Numbered from the stretch's first letter, positions 1-7,941 are shown. The stretch: DNA of 64,000 nucleotides from Chromatiaceae bacterium (GCA_019356535.1 CP037918.1:930001-994000); one strand, 5' to 3'. Notes: generated by a model from the sequence alone, not told the origin. Program-made: numbers and translations.

Positions 1-195
1 ACCACTCTGGTCATCGCCCATCGCCTGTCCACCGTGGTCGATGCCGACCAGATTCTGGTCATGGACCAGGGACGCATCGTCGAGCGCGGCACCCACACCG
101 AGCTGCTGCGCGCTGGCGGCGCCTACAAGGCCATGTGGGAGTTGCAACAGCAGGAGGCCGACGAGCAGGGGGACGAAAACGCGGCAGAATCCTGA
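1..195 (+). CDS. ABC exporter, ATP-binding C-terminus (partial, ATM1-like)
   Basis: The last 64 codons of an ABC-type exporter whose start lies before the window. The reading frame is open from base 1 and ends at TGA 193-195. The H-loop region IAHRLSTV is followed by the D-A-D-x-I-x-V strand and the sequence [13 protein letters not shown], which is the standard end of an ABC nucleotide-binding domain in fused permease/ATPase half transporters. The tail [15 protein letters not shown] resembles heavy-metal or glutathione-conjugate exporters of the ATM1/HMT1 group more than MsbA, but substrate cannot be judged from this fragment. It converges on the small minus-strand membrane gene that follows. 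Confidence 0.85.
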   Translation, partial: TTLVIAHRLSTVVDADQILVMDQGRIVERGTHTELLRAGGAYKAMWELQQQEADEQGDENAAES

Positions 196-231
196 TTTTG
201 TGGGGAGGCCTGGGGCAGGGAAGTACCCCAT

Positions 232-259
232 CCCCACTCGCGGGGAGGGTCGGGGAGGG
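232..259. repeat. G/C-rich intergenic hairpin (family copy 1)
   Basis: CCCC-ACTCGC-GGGG hairpin core at 232-245 followed by GGGTCGGGGAGGGG. Similar C-run/G-run hairpins occur between genes near 33005 and 36773. It sits just after the ABC transporter gene and has no T-run, so it is more likely a dispersed intergenic repeat than a classic intrinsic terminator. Confidence 0.4.
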
Positions 260-324
260 GCGCAAGACAAAGGCCCGCGCTGCCGGCTGGCAGGCGAGCC
301 CTCTCCGAGGTCAGCGGTGCCGTG

Positions 325-573
325 TCAGTGCGCGCAGGGGGAATTGCGGCACAGACGCTTGATCAGGCGCTCGTTGTGGGTTACCTGAGACAGTCGACAG
401 GGCAGGCACCCCCAGGTCATGTTGATGGCCGAGACGGCTGCGCCGGCACCAATCAGGCTCCAGAAGACCACGTCGACCCACGCATGGGTCATGAGGCCTT
501 CCGTGCCCAGCACCATCGTCGATACGATTCCGAATACCGAGGCCGCTACTACGCCAAGAATGATAGGTAACAT
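325..573 (-). CDS. small cysteine-containing membrane protein (unknown)
   Basis: Predicted 82-residue protein not recognised as a named family. It begins with a hydrophobic helix (residues about 2-24), has a second helix around residues 34-53, and then a C-x-x-C (CLPC) just after the membrane followed by two further cysteines near the C-terminus (residues about 75-80). A GAGGA ribosome-binding sequence lies about 7 bases before the ATG, which supports the start. A plus-strand frame of similar length overlaps it but lacks such a signal. The gene faces the ABC exporter tail, and its promoter region contains the palindrome at 627-642. Function unknown; a redox or metal role for the cysteines is a guess. 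Confidence 0.5.
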   Translation of the reverse strand: MLPIILGVVAASVFGIVSTMVLGTEGLMTHAWVDVVFWSLIGAGAAVSAINMTWGCLPCRLSQVTHNERLIKRLCRNSPCAH

Positions 574-914
574 GGTCTTGTCCTCGTGCTGATAAAAAAA
601 GTTTATAAGCTACTCAATATTTTTAGATTAGCATATGCTAATAAAGTTTCAAGAAATTTAATCCCCCTGATTTGGCAAGGCATTGTCGTTCCATTCCGAC
701 GTTTCTCGAGGGCTGTCGCATGGACGGGGCTGCCAGATGAGCCCAAAAAATGCCGAAAAAGTTCATGGATTCTGTAAGGTGCCGAAACAGAAGAGCTTTT
801 TTTGTTGGTCCCGTGCGAGTCGGCGATGGACCATAGGCCGAGGCGGGGAATGGGCATGCCTTGCCCCACCAGAAATCCGGTACCTTGGTGAGTCTCTGCC
901 GTTTGGGGAACGCG
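574..914. other. intergenic region with AT-rich promoter zone
   Basis: 341 bases without a supported gene. Bases 590-660 are strikingly AT-rich against the GC-rich surroundings and hold the palindrome listed separately, as expected of the promoter of the minus-strand gene at 325-573. The rest (660-914) precedes cca. Short frames here have no ribosome-binding site or recognisable product. Confidence 0.6.
627..642. promoter_or_regulatory. perfect 16-bp palindrome, possible repressor operator
   Basis: The sequence ATTAGCATATGCTAAT is a perfect inverted repeat in the AT-rich stretch about 55 bases upstream of the small membrane gene at 325-573. On the minus strand a TTGAAA hexamer lies immediately before it, so a protein bound here could block transcription. 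Size and AT-richness resemble operators of small winged-helix repressors of the ArsR/SmtB family. That assignment is inference, and no such regulator gene is in the window. Confidence 0.45.
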
Positions 915-2039
915 ATGCGGAATGAACGAGACACCTACCTGGTCGGTGGCGCGGTGCGCGACGAGCTTCTGGGGCTGTCGGTCGGAGAGCGTGACTGGGT
1001 AGTGGTTGGCAGCACCCCGGAGGCCATGCGCGCGGCGGGGTTTCGCCAGGCCGATCCCGAGTTTCCGGTGTTCCTGCATCCCGAGACCGGGGAGGAATAC
1101 GCTCTGGCGCGGCGCGAGACCAAGGTCGGCGAGGGTTACCGGGGCTTCGTGGTGGATGCCAGTCCCGATGTCAGCCTCGAGGAGGACCTCGCGCGGCGCG
1201 ATCTCACCATCAATGCCATGGCGCGCGATGCCGAGGGGCGCTTGATCGATCCCTTCGGTGGCGAAAAGGACCTGGCCGAAGGGCTGTTACGGCATGTCAC
1301 CCCGGCCTTCGTCGAAGACCCGGTGCGCCTGTTGCGCATCGCCCGTTTTGCCGCCCGCTTCGGTCCTTTCGGCTTTCGGGTGGCACATGACACGCACCGG
1401 CTGATGAAGCGCATGGTCGCCGACGGCTTGATGCGTGAACTGCGTCCGCAGCGGATCTGGCAAGAGTTGCACAAGGCGCTTGGCTACGCGCAACCCTGGC
1501 GTTTCTTCGAGGTGCTCGCTGCCTGCGGTGGCCTGGCCGAGTTGCTGCCGGGGCTGGCCGCACAGATGCGTCCCGGCCATGGTGCCCCGGTCGCGGCACC
1601 GGCAATCGAGGCGCTGAAGCGGGTCAGCGCGCTGAGCGAGGACCCCGATGAACGCGTGCTCGCCCTGTTGTTGGCCTCGGGGGATGCACCGGATGTCGCT
1701 GCGCAGCGCCTGGGCATGCCGCCACGCCTGCAGCAGCGCCTGACACAGGCGCGGGAATTATGGTCGCAGGTGCGCGAGCTCGATCGGTTGTCGGGCCGCG
1801 AAGTGGCCGATCTGCTCGAGCGCATGGGGAGCTGGCGAGGGGGTGGCAGTTTCGAGGCCCTGCTGCGGGTATTCCGTGCGCAGCCCGGTGCACCAGCGAG
1901 ACTGGACGACCTGGCGCGGGTGCGCGAACAGGCGCTGGCCGTCGATCCCCGGGCCTTGCAGGCACGCGGGCTGGCGGGCCGTGCCTTGGGGGAGGCGCTG
2001 GCGCATGCGCGCCGCGAGGCCATTGAAACCGCATGGTAA
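915..2039 (+). CDS. cca: CCA-adding tRNA nucleotidyltransferase
   Basis: Adds or repairs the 3' CCA of tRNAs using CTP and ATP in the cytoplasm; class II poly(A)-polymerase-like fold. Predicted 374 residues. Visible motifs are LVGGAVRD (residues about 9-16), the metal-binding region where the usual D-x-D appears as E-R-D before WVVVG (about 25-27), the [10 protein letters not shown] block, and [16 protein letters not shown]. The start at 915 is preceded by GGGGA at good spacing and gives the usual short N-terminus; an upstream in-frame ATG at 861 adds residues not seen in the family. The C-terminal third has no H-D phosphohydrolase signature, unlike the roughly 410-residue E. coli enzyme, so only nucleotidyltransferase activity is expected. 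The narX-like gene follows after 64 bases. Confidence 0.93.
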   Translation: MRNERDTYLVGGAVRDELLGLSVGERDWVVVGSTPEAMRAAGFRQADPEFPVFLHPETGEEYALARRETKVGEGYRGFVVDASPDVSLEEDLARRDLTINAMARDAEGRLIDPFGGEKDLAEGLLRHVTPAFVEDPVRLLRIARFAARFGPFGFRVAHDTHRLMKRMVADGLMRELRPQRIWQELHKALGYAQPWRFFEVLAACGGLAELLPGLAAQMRPGHGAPVAAPAIEALKRVSALSEDPDERVLALLLASGDAPDVAAQRLGMPPRLQQRLTQARELWSQVRELDRLSGREVADLLERMGSWRGGGSFEALLRVFRAQPGAPARLDDLARVREQALAVDPRALQARGLAGRALGEALAHARREAIETAW

Positions 2040-2103
2040 GCGGCCTTGTCTTGCGCCTGGCAAGCACGCAAACTGCCGGTTGAAGGGGAACACACAGAAC
2101 ACC

Positions 2104-3753
2104 ATGGAATTGAGCAAACAACAGGCGCTACCCGCACAGAACCGACCCAGGGGGGCGGCCGACGCGCCAACCGCCGACTCGGTGCGCCATCGCATCCTGC
2201 GCATTCTCTGGAGTGCGCGGCTGGTGATGCCATTGAGCCTGCTGCTCGCGGGCATGGGTGTAATCCTGCTGATCGCGGCGCAGTTTCCCATGGGCTTGCT
2301 CGACCAGAAACTGGCCGCCCATGCCCTGCTGATCAGTGCCATTGTCGCCCTGATCGGACTGGTGCTGACGGCGCGGCGGTTGCGCACCCAGTTGCTCGAA
2401 CCACTGGCGCGGCTGGAGACCTCGGTGGCCAGGGTCTGTCAGGGCGAGCCGGGAGCCACCCTCTCGCACGAGGACACCGGGGTGTTGCGCGACATAGTCG
2501 AGGACATCGACAGCATCAACGAGGAGCTGACCGACCTCTACGAAGACATGGACAGCCGGGTGGCGCGTCAGACTGCCCGGTTGGCACAGAAGACCGCCTC
2601 GCTCAAGATCCTTTACGATGTGGCGGCCAGCATCAACCAGGCCGACAACCTCGACGAGCTGCTGCTGCGCTTCCTGCGCGTGCTCAAGGAGATGGTCAAT
2701 GGCATGGTGGCCACGGTGCGACTGGTGCAGGAGGACGGCAACATGCGCCTGGTCGGTGCCATCGGCCTGAACGATGCCGTGCTCACCGAGCAGGAGATGC
2801 TGCCGTTGGACCTGTGCCTGTGTGGTACTGCGCTCTCGCCTGGCGACATCCTGTGCGAGCATCCCGAGCGTCATTGCGCGCGCCGGTTGGGGCACAACAT
2901 GTTCGGCCCCGACGAGGTCGAGCGGGTGACGGTGCCGCTCGACTATCACGGTGATGTGTTGGGCTTCTACCATGTGTATGTACGCAAGCCGGGTATTTCC
3001 GGGCGCGAGGATATCCTGGAGCTGCTCAAGACCGTGGGCAGCCATCTGGGCATGGCGGTCGCCAAGCAGCGTTCGGACCGTGAGGCGCGGCGCCTGTCCA
3101 TCGTCGAGGAGCGCACCGCGCTGGCGCACGAGCTGCACGACTCGCTGGCGCAGACCCTGGCCAGCCTGCGTTTCCAGGTGCGCATGTTGCAGGACGTGCT
3201 GCGCAGCGGCGATATCGAGGCGGCCTGCAACGACCTGGCACGCATCAGTAATGGCCTGGATGAGGCGCACACCGAGCTGCGCGAGTTGCTGCACAGCTTC
3301 CGCGCGCCGGTCGGACAGCGCGGTCTCACCCAGTCGTTGCGCGCGCTGGTCGAGCGCTTTCAGCAGGAGAGCGGCGTCCAGGGCTTCTTCCAGGTGGCCT
3401 GCCGCGAGCCCGAGCTGAGCTCGGCCGAGGAGATGCAGATTCTGCGTATCGCCCAGGAGGCACTGGCGAACATCCGCAAGCACGCGAAGGCGCATACCGT
3501 GCGGGTGCTGCTCAATTGCCAGTCCGACGGTCGCCTGGTGCTGTTGATCGAGGATGACGGTGTGGGCTTCGACAATGCCCGGCGGCACGGATTGCCGGGC
3601 GAGCATATCGGCCTGGCGATCATGGAGGAACGCGCGCAGCGCCTGGGCGGCAGCCTACGTATCGAGAGTGAGCCGGGCGAGGGTACCCGTCTCGAACTGT
3701 GTTACAAGCCGGCGACGCGCAAGGACGAGAAGCCCAGGCGCTGGCTGGTTTGA
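2104..3753 (+). CDS. NarX-like sensor histidine kinase
   Basis: Predicted 549-residue membrane histidine kinase of the NarX/NarQ (HisKA_3) type. Two membrane helices (residues about 40-61 and 74-90) are separated by only about a dozen residues, so there is no periplasmic sensing domain. A HAMP-like linker with coiled coil (about 91-165), a GAF-like domain (about 166-320), a dimerisation box with the phospho-acceptor histidine in AHELHDSLAQ (His345) and an ATPase domain with N-box QEALANIRKH and DDGVGFD (485-490) follow. The GAF-like domain has four cysteines, 238, 240, 251 and 258. Its stop overlaps a possible ATG, and the response regulator begins 15 bases later, so the two are surely co-transcribed. 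The stimulus is likely cytoplasmic (redox, gas or ligand), by inference. Confidence 0.88.
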   Translation: MELSKQQALPAQNRPRGAADAPTADSVRHRILRILWSARLVMPLSLLLAGMGVILLIAAQFPMGLLDQKLAAHALLISAIVALIGLVLTARRLRTQLLEPLARLETSVARVCQGEPGATLSHEDTGVLRDIVEDIDSINEELTDLYEDMDSRVARQTARLAQKTASLKILYDVAASINQADNLDELLLRFLRVLKEMVNGMVATVRLVQEDGNMRLVGAIGLNDAVLTEQEMLPLDLCLCGTALSPGDILCEHPERHCARRLGHNMFGPDEVERVTVPLDYHGDVLGFYHVYVRKPGISGREDILELLKTVGSHLGMAVAKQRSDREARRLSIVEERTALAHELHDSLAQTLASLRFQVRMLQDVLRSGDIEAACNDLARISNGLDEAHTELRELLHSFRAPVGQRGLTQSLRALVERFQQESGVQGFFQVACREPELSSAEEMQILRIAQEALANIRKHAKAHTVRVLLNCQSDGRLVLLIEDDGVGFDNARRHGLPGEHIGLAIMEERAQRLGGSLRIESEPGEGTRLELCYKPATRKDEKPRRWLV

Positions 3754-3767
3754 TGTCAGGAGACACG

Positions 3768-4427
3768 ATGAAGGTACTACTGATCGACGATCACGCCCTG
3801 TTTCGCATGGGGCTGCGCGAGCTGCTGGAGCGGCGTGGCATCCAGGTAGTGGCTGCCGAGGGCTGCTGCGAACAGGGGATCGTCCTGGTCGGCGAGCTGG
3901 AGCCCGACGTGGTGCTGCTGGACATGCGCATGCCCGAGATGAGTGGCATCGAGATGCTGCGTGCGCTGCGCGAGGGTGGCCAGCGCATGCCGATCGTGAT
4001 GCTCACCACCAGCCGCGATGAGGAGGACGTGGTGCAGTCCCTGCAGGCCGGGGCCAATGGCTACCTGCTCAAGGACATGGAGCCCGACTCGTTGATCCGT
4101 GCGCTGGAAGACATCGTCAAGGGTCAGACTGTGGTCGCGCCCGAGTTGGCCGCGGTGCTGGCGCGTGCGGTGCAGGGCGAGGCAGCACGCCCCGAGAGCG
4201 ACATCGAACGCCAATTCGGCGAGCTCACCCCGCGCGAGCACGAGATCCTCTGCCTGCTGGCCGAGGGCCAGAGCAACAAGGTCATCGCACGTAACCTGGG
4301 GATATCGGACGGCACCGTCAAGCTGCACGTGAAGGCCATACTGCGCAAGCTGGAGGTGCACTCGAGGGTCGAGGCGGCTGTGCTCGCTGTCGAGCACGGC
4401 CTGTGCAACCGTAATGGAAGGGACTGA
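3768..4427 (+). CDS. NarL/FixJ-family response regulator
   Basis: Predicted 219-residue DNA-binding regulator, partner of the kinase just upstream. The receiver domain shows the acidic pair Asp7-Asp8, the phosphorylation site Asp52 in VVLLDMRMP and the conserved Lys in YLLKD. The C-terminal LuxR-type helix-turn-helix begins at LTPREHEILCLLAEG and includes NKVIARNLGISDGTVKLHV. The start at 3768 was chosen over the ATG at 3753 because AGGAG lies 5 bases upstream and the protein then begins MKVLLIDDH as in the family. Target genes are not shown by the sequence; nitrate regulation, as for E. coli NarL, is possible but unproven because no nitrate genes are nearby. Confidence 0.92.
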   Translation: MKVLLIDDHALFRMGLRELLERRGIQVVAAEGCCEQGIVLVGELEPDVVLLDMRMPEMSGIEMLRALREGGQRMPIVMLTTSRDEEDVVQSLQAGANGYLLKDMEPDSLIRALEDIVKGQTVVAPELAAVLARAVQGEAARPESDIERQFGELTPREHEILCLLAEGQSNKVIARNLGISDGTVKLHVKAILRKLEVHSRVEAAVLAVEHGLCNRNGRD

Positions 4428-4432
4428 CTGCC

Positions 4433-4465
4433 CCCCCTGACAGGGTCATTGGCCCTGTCAGGGGG
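4433..4465. terminator. bidirectional hairpin terminator between convergent genes
   Basis: A perfect 13-bp stem (CCCCCTGACAGGG / CCCTGTCAGGGGG) with a 7-base loop fills the gap between the response regulator and the oppositely oriented ppiB. Neither side has a long T-run, but position and strength suggest transcription termination for both genes. Confidence 0.7.
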
Positions 4466-4476
4466 CAGGTGGGGAT

Positions 4477-4968
4477 TCAGTCCTCGCTCAGGGAGGCGGA
4501 CTCGATCACCACCGGTTCCACCGGGACGTCGGAATGACCGGCGCGGTTGGTGGTCGGCACGCCCTTGATCTTGTTGACCACATCCATGCCCTCGACCACG
4601 CGCCCGAACACGCAATAGCCCCAGCCGTCCTGGCCCGGGTAGTCGAGGAACTTGTTGTCGGCCACGTTGATGAAGAACTGCGAGCTGGCCGAGTGCGGCT
4701 GCATGGTGCGCGCCATGGCGATGGTGCCGGTCTCGTTGCTCAGGCCGTTGTTGGCCTCGTTCTCGATGGGGTCACGCGTGGCCTTCTGCATCATGTCGGG
4801 CATGAAGCCGCCGCCCTGGATCATGAAGTTGTCGATCACGCGGTGAAAGATGGTGCCGTCGTAGAAGCCGTCGCGCACGTATTGCTCGAAGTTTTCGCAG
4901 GTCTTGGGGGCGGCCTCGTGGTTCAGTTCGATGACGATGTCGCCCAGGCTGGTCTTCAGGGTAATCAC
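4477..4968 (-). CDS. ppiB: peptidyl-prolyl cis-trans isomerase B (cyclophilin)
   Basis: Cytoplasmic cyclophilin of 163 residues that catalyses cis-trans isomerisation of X-Pro bonds. The fold is visible from the start [15 protein letters not shown], through [15 protein letters not shown] (catalytic Arg and the Q-G-G-G substrate loop), [17 protein letters not shown] and [15 protein letters not shown]. Length matches E. coli PpiB. There is no signal peptide, so it is the cytoplasmic rather than the periplasmic (PpiA) form. It converges on the NarL-like gene, separated by the hairpin at 4433-4465, and the palindromic element at 5101-5222 lies upstream. Confidence 0.95.
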   Translation of the reverse strand: MITLKTSLGDIVIELNHEAAPKTCENFEQYVRDGFYDGTIFHRVIDNFMIQGGGFMPDMMQKATRDPIENEANNGLSNETGTIAMARTMQPHSASSQFFINVADNKFLDYPGQDGWGYCVFGRVVEGMDVVNKIKGVPTTNRAGHSDVPVEPVVIESASLSED

Positions 4969-5100
4969 GGAATCTTCCTCACTCTGTCAGGCGGGCTATC
5001 GGCCCGGTGCGCGCATTCTCGGGGATATGCCGGCGAAAATCCATTGCCTGGCACACAGGCGGAAACGGCCTGGGTGCGCAAGCCCGGATGTTTCACCGGC

Positions 5101-5222
5101 ATCCCGAGAGCCGGCGGAATTCGCAGCCGCTGTGGCGCCGGTTTGGCGCTCAAGTGATAGCCTGCGCTATCGCTTGAGTGAAAACCCAGCCACAGCGAGC
5201 GAGAAAGCGCCGGAATCGGGAT
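5101..5222. repeat. 122-bp near-perfect palindrome (long hairpin or MITE-like element)
   Basis: Arms of about 60 bases surround a 4-base loop (5162-5165). Paired blocks from outside inward are ATCCCGA 5101-5107 with TCGGGAT 5216-5222; CCGGCG 5111-5116 with CGCCGG 5208-5213; CGCTGTGGC 5128-5136 with GCCACAGCG 5189-5197; and CTCAAGTGATAGC 5149-5161 with GCTATCGCTTGAG 5166-5178 (one G-T wobble). No flanking target duplication is apparent. A second, shorter inverted pair (GAACAACGC 5224-5232 / GCGTTGTTC 5309-5317) follows. The whole gap 4969-5336 (368 bases) holds no convincing gene. It could be a miniature transposable element, a structured RNA or a strong bidirectional terminator. Confidence 0.75.
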
Positions 5223-5336
5223 AGAACAACGCGGGGGACAAACTGTAACCGACGACTGGCCTCCCTGTTTGCCATTTTTGCTCGATCATTCAGTATCTTG
5301 GATTTTAAGCGTTGTTCGGCCGGTGAAATATTCGGG

Positions 5337-6068
5337 CTAGAGTTCGACTGTCTCGCCGGCTTCGAAGCGGTGCCACTCCTGCCCGTCGTACAGCTCGATG
5401 GGGCGGAACCCGGTCTTGTAACGCATCTTCTCGCAGTCGCGTATCCAGTAGCCCAGATATAGCCAGGACAGGCCGAGCTCGCGTGCCCGCTCGATCTGGG
5501 CAAGGATGGCCCAGGTGCCCAGCGAGCGCCCGGCCTGATCGGGATCGAAGAAGGTGTAGACTGCCGACAGGCCGTCGCTCAGCCGGTCGGTGATGGCCAC
5601 GCCCAGGAGTCGTTTGCCGAGGCGTATCTCGAGGAAGTCAGTCGTGCACCAGTTGGCGACCAGGAAATCCATGTATTCCTGCGGGCTCGACTCGGCCATG
5701 GGGCCACCGGCATGACGAGTGCGGGTGTAGCGCTGGTACAGGGCGAAGTGTTCTTCACGGAAGCCCGGTGGCACTGGCACGATTCGCAGGTCGCAGTTGG
5801 TCCGCAGGGTCCGGCGGTGACGCCGCCGAGGCTGGAAGTCGGCGACCGGCACACGGGCTGAGCGACACTGTTCGCAGGCTGGACAGTGCGGCTGGTACAC
5901 CAGTCGCCCGCTGCGGCGGAAGCCGCGGTCCACCAGCTGACTGTAGATCCGTGTGTCCATGGGGCCCTGTGGGTCGGCGAACAGGCTCTGTGCCTCCTGT
6001 TCCGCCAGGTAGCTGCACGGGTGTGGGGCCGAGAGATAGAGCATCAGGCGCAATGAGCGCTCGTTCAC
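5337..6068 (-). CDS. bpt: aspartate/glutamate leucyltransferase (Bpt, bacterial ATE family)
   Basis: Predicted 243-residue aminoacyl-tRNA-protein transferase that transfers leucine from Leu-tRNA to proteins with N-terminal Asp or Glu, marking them for N-degron proteolysis. The N-terminal ATE domain has the conserved Cys-rich patch HPCSYLAEQEA and CPACEQCRSARVPV. The C-terminal part (YLGYWIRDCEKMRYKTGFRP) is also typical. The start codon is GTG at 6068, overlapping the TGA of the upstream aat gene (GTGA), which implies translational coupling. It is the last gene of the acetyltransferase-aat-bpt operon. An internal ATG at 6044 would remove eight residues and is less likely. Confidence 0.93.
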   Translation of the reverse strand: MNERSLRLMLYLSAPHPCSYLAEQEAQSLFADPQGPMDTRIYSQLVDRGFRRSGRLVYQPHCPACEQCRSARVPVADFQPRRRHRRTLRTNCDLRIVPVPPGFREEHFALYQRYTRTRHAGGPMAESSPQEYMDFLVANWCTTDFLEIRLGKRLLGVAITDRLSDGLSAVYTFFDPDQAGRSLGTWAILAQIERARELGLSWLYLGYWIRDCEKMRYKTGFRPIELYDGQEWHRFEAGETVEL

Positions 6069-6790
6069 CGTGCGTGCTCCAGGGCGCTGCAGTCGAGCGG
6101 TGGGGTCTGCCAGGTGGTGGACTCGCTGGGTGCCTCTACTGCTTCGGCCAGCAGGCGCTGGAACTGGGCGCGCGGGATCTCGCGCGCGCCCATGCGTTCC
6201 AGGTGAGAGTTGTGGATCTGGCAGTCGATCACCGGGAAGCCGTTGGCGGAGAGGTGTTCACAAAGATAGACCAGGACGATGCGCGAGGCGCTGGGAATTC
6301 GGCTGAACATGGACTCGCCGAAGAACATTCTCCCCAGGGCCACGCCGTAGAGCCCGCCGACCAGCCGCTGATCCTGCCACAGCTCGAAGGAATGTGCCCT
6401 CCCCATGCGGTGCAGGGCCAGATAGGCGGCACGCATTTCCGGGGTCAACCAGGTGCCCTCGTCGTCGCGCCGCGGTGCTGCGCAGCCATCGAGCACGCCG
6501 GCAAAGTCGCTGTCGATGCGCAGCTCCAGGCCGCCGCGCCGCATCTGCCGGCGCAGGCTGCGTGCGACATGGATCTCTCCGGGGAACAGCACCATGCGTG
6601 GGTCTGGGCTCCACCAGAGGATGGGCTGGTCCTGGCTGTACCAGGGAAAGATGCCATGACGGTAAGCGTTGAGCAGACGCTGCGGGTGCAGGTCGCCGCC
6701 GACCGCGAGCAGGCCGTTGGGGGCGCTCTCGGCCAGTTCGGGATCGGGGAAGGGGTGATCGGGGGCGGTGTTATCGAGGCGAAATATCAT
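6065..6790 (-). CDS. aat: leucyl/phenylalanyl-tRNA--protein transferase
   Basis: Transfers Leu or Phe from tRNA to proteins with N-terminal Arg or Lys, creating a ClpS-recognised degron; cytoplasmic. Predicted 241 residues, similar to E. coli Aat (234). Diagnostic stretches are GLLAVGGDL, YRHGIFPWY, ILWWSPDPRMVL, AYLALHRMGRAHSFELW, GGLYGVALGRMFFGESMFS and the C-terminal CQIHNSHLERMGAREIPR. Its ATG overlaps the stop of the upstream acetyltransferase gene (ATGA) and its own stop overlaps the bpt start, so the three are one translationally coupled unit. No clpA or clpS is adjacent within the window. Confidence 0.96.
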   Translation of the reverse strand: MIFRLDNTAPDHPFPDPELAESAPNGLLAVGGDLHPQRLLNAYRHGIFPWYSQDQPILWWSPDPRMVLFPGEIHVARSLRRQMRRGGLELRIDSDFAGVLDGCAAPRRDDEGTWLTPEMRAAYLALHRMGRAHSFELWQDQRLVGGLYGVALGRMFFGESMFSRIPSASRIVLVYLCEHLSANGFPVIDCQIHNSHLERMGAREIPRAQFQRLLAEAVEAPSESTTWQTPPLDCSALEHAR

Positions 6791-7941
6791 GCACTCTCCG
6801 ATCGGCGGTAGGGCGAGTGCCCGGCCAGTTCTTCCATGTAGTCCTGCATTCCCTCGGTCTCGTGTTGCAGGAATTGTTGCACGGCCCGGGCGAAGTGCGC
6901 ATCTGCCAGCCAGTGCGCCGACCAGGTGGGCGTGGGGAGAAAGCCGCGGGCGATCTTGTGCTCGCCCTGGGCGCCCGGCTCGAAGCGTTGCAGGCCGCGT
7001 TGCAGACAGAAGTCCAGTCCTTGGTAGTAGCAGGTCTCGAAGTGCAGGCTGTCGTAGTGCGCGCGGCAGCCCCAGTGGCGTCCGTAGAGGGTTGTCTCGC
7101 CCACCAGGTTGAAGGCGGCAGCGACCACCTGGTCGTCTTTCAGTGCCTGTACCAGCAGAACTTGTGTCGACAGGTGTTCGGCAAGGTCGAGGAAGAAGTC
7201 GAGCGAGAGGGTGGGAATGCCGCCCTTGCGGTCGAAGGTGGCCGCGTAGAGCTGGTGGAAGTCGGCCCAGTCGGCCTCGCTGGCGGTCTGTCCGTCGAGC
7301 CGGCGGAAATGGATGCCGGCTGCATGCACCTTGCGACGCTCGCGGCGAATGTTCTTGCGCTTGGCGTGATTGAACGCCGAGAGAAAATCGTCGAAGTGGC
7401 GCCAGCCCTGATTCTCCCAGTGGAACTGGCAGCCGGTGCGGCGAAGGTAACCGCAGGTCTCGAGAAAGGCGGTTTCCTCGTCGGGGGTGAACAGCCAGTG
7501 CAACGAGGAGGCGCGCTCTGCCTCGGCCAGTTGCCGGGCGGTCTCCAGTAACAGACGGCGCAGGCCGTCAGGTTCGGGTGCATCCTGTGCGACCAGCAGT
7601 TTCGGGCCGGTGGCTGGGGTGTAGGGTGAGGCTGAGACCAGCTTGGGGTAGTAGCGCAGCCCGTTGCGTTCGTAGGCATCGGCCCAGGCCCAGTCGAACA
7701 CGAATTCGCCGTAGGAGTTGAACTTGAGGTACAGCGGGCAGGCGGCGATCAGCCGGTCCTGCGTGTCGTGCACCACGATATGTCGCGGCAGCCAGCCAAA
7801 GCGCTCGCCCAGGCAGCCGTGGACCTCGAGGGCGCGCAGGAACTCGTGCCGCAGGAAAGGCAGGGCGGCCACGCCGAGCCGGTTCCATTCCCCGGCCGAT
7901 ACCGTGGACAGGTCCTCGAGGATCTCCACCCGCGGCTTCAT
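6787..7941 (-). CDS. GNAT-family N-acetyltransferase (DUF482/COG3146)
   Basis: Predicted 384-residue cytoplasmic protein of the DUF482 (COG3146) group, which has a FemAB/GNAT fold. Recognisable segments are LPFLRHEFLRALE, AWADAYERNGLRYYPKLV and SPYTPATGPKLL, the block NIRRERRKV, then YGRHWGCRAHYDSLHFETCYYQGLDFCL and the C-terminal EHKIARGFLPTPTWSAHW. The substrate of this family is not established; some annotations call it a peptidoglycan-biosynthesis-like protein. First gene of the operon with aat and bpt, overlapping aat by 4 bases. The association with N-terminal tagging transferases suggests, without proving, that its substrate may be a protein or aminoacyl group. Confidence 0.85.
   Translation of the reverse strand: MKPRVEILEDLSTVSAGEWNRLGVAALPFLRHEFLRALEVHGCLGERFGWLPRHIVVHDTQDRLIAACPLYLKFNSYGEFVFDWAWADAYERNGLRYYPKLVSASPYTPATGPKLLVAQDAPEPDGLRRLLLETARQLAEAERASSLHWLFTPDEETAFLETCGYLRRTGCQFHWENQGWRHFDDFLSAFNHAKRKNIRRERRKVHAAGIHFRRLDGQTASEADWADFHQLYAATFDRKGGIPTLSLDFFLDLAEHLSTQVLLVQALKDDQVVAAAFNLVGETTLYGRHWGCRAHYDSLHFETCYYQGLDFCLQRGLQRFEPGAQGEHKIARGFLPTPTWSAHWLADAHFARAVQQFLQHETEGMQDYMEELAGHSPYRRSESA

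Noticed and set aside
603-1079. Minus-strand frames overlapping cca and its upstream region.
   Set aside because: Antisense to the conserved cca start, no ribosome-binding site, and no recognisable product.
2046-2954. Alternative plus-strand frame inside the NarX-like kinase gene.
   Set aside because: Low-complexity Arg/Gly/Ala-rich translation, whereas the other frame shows all kinase motifs.
5178-5462. A plus-strand frame beginning in the right arm of the 122-bp palindrome.
   Set aside because: It is made of arginine-rich repeat-arm codons, has no ribosome-binding site and then runs antisense into bpt.
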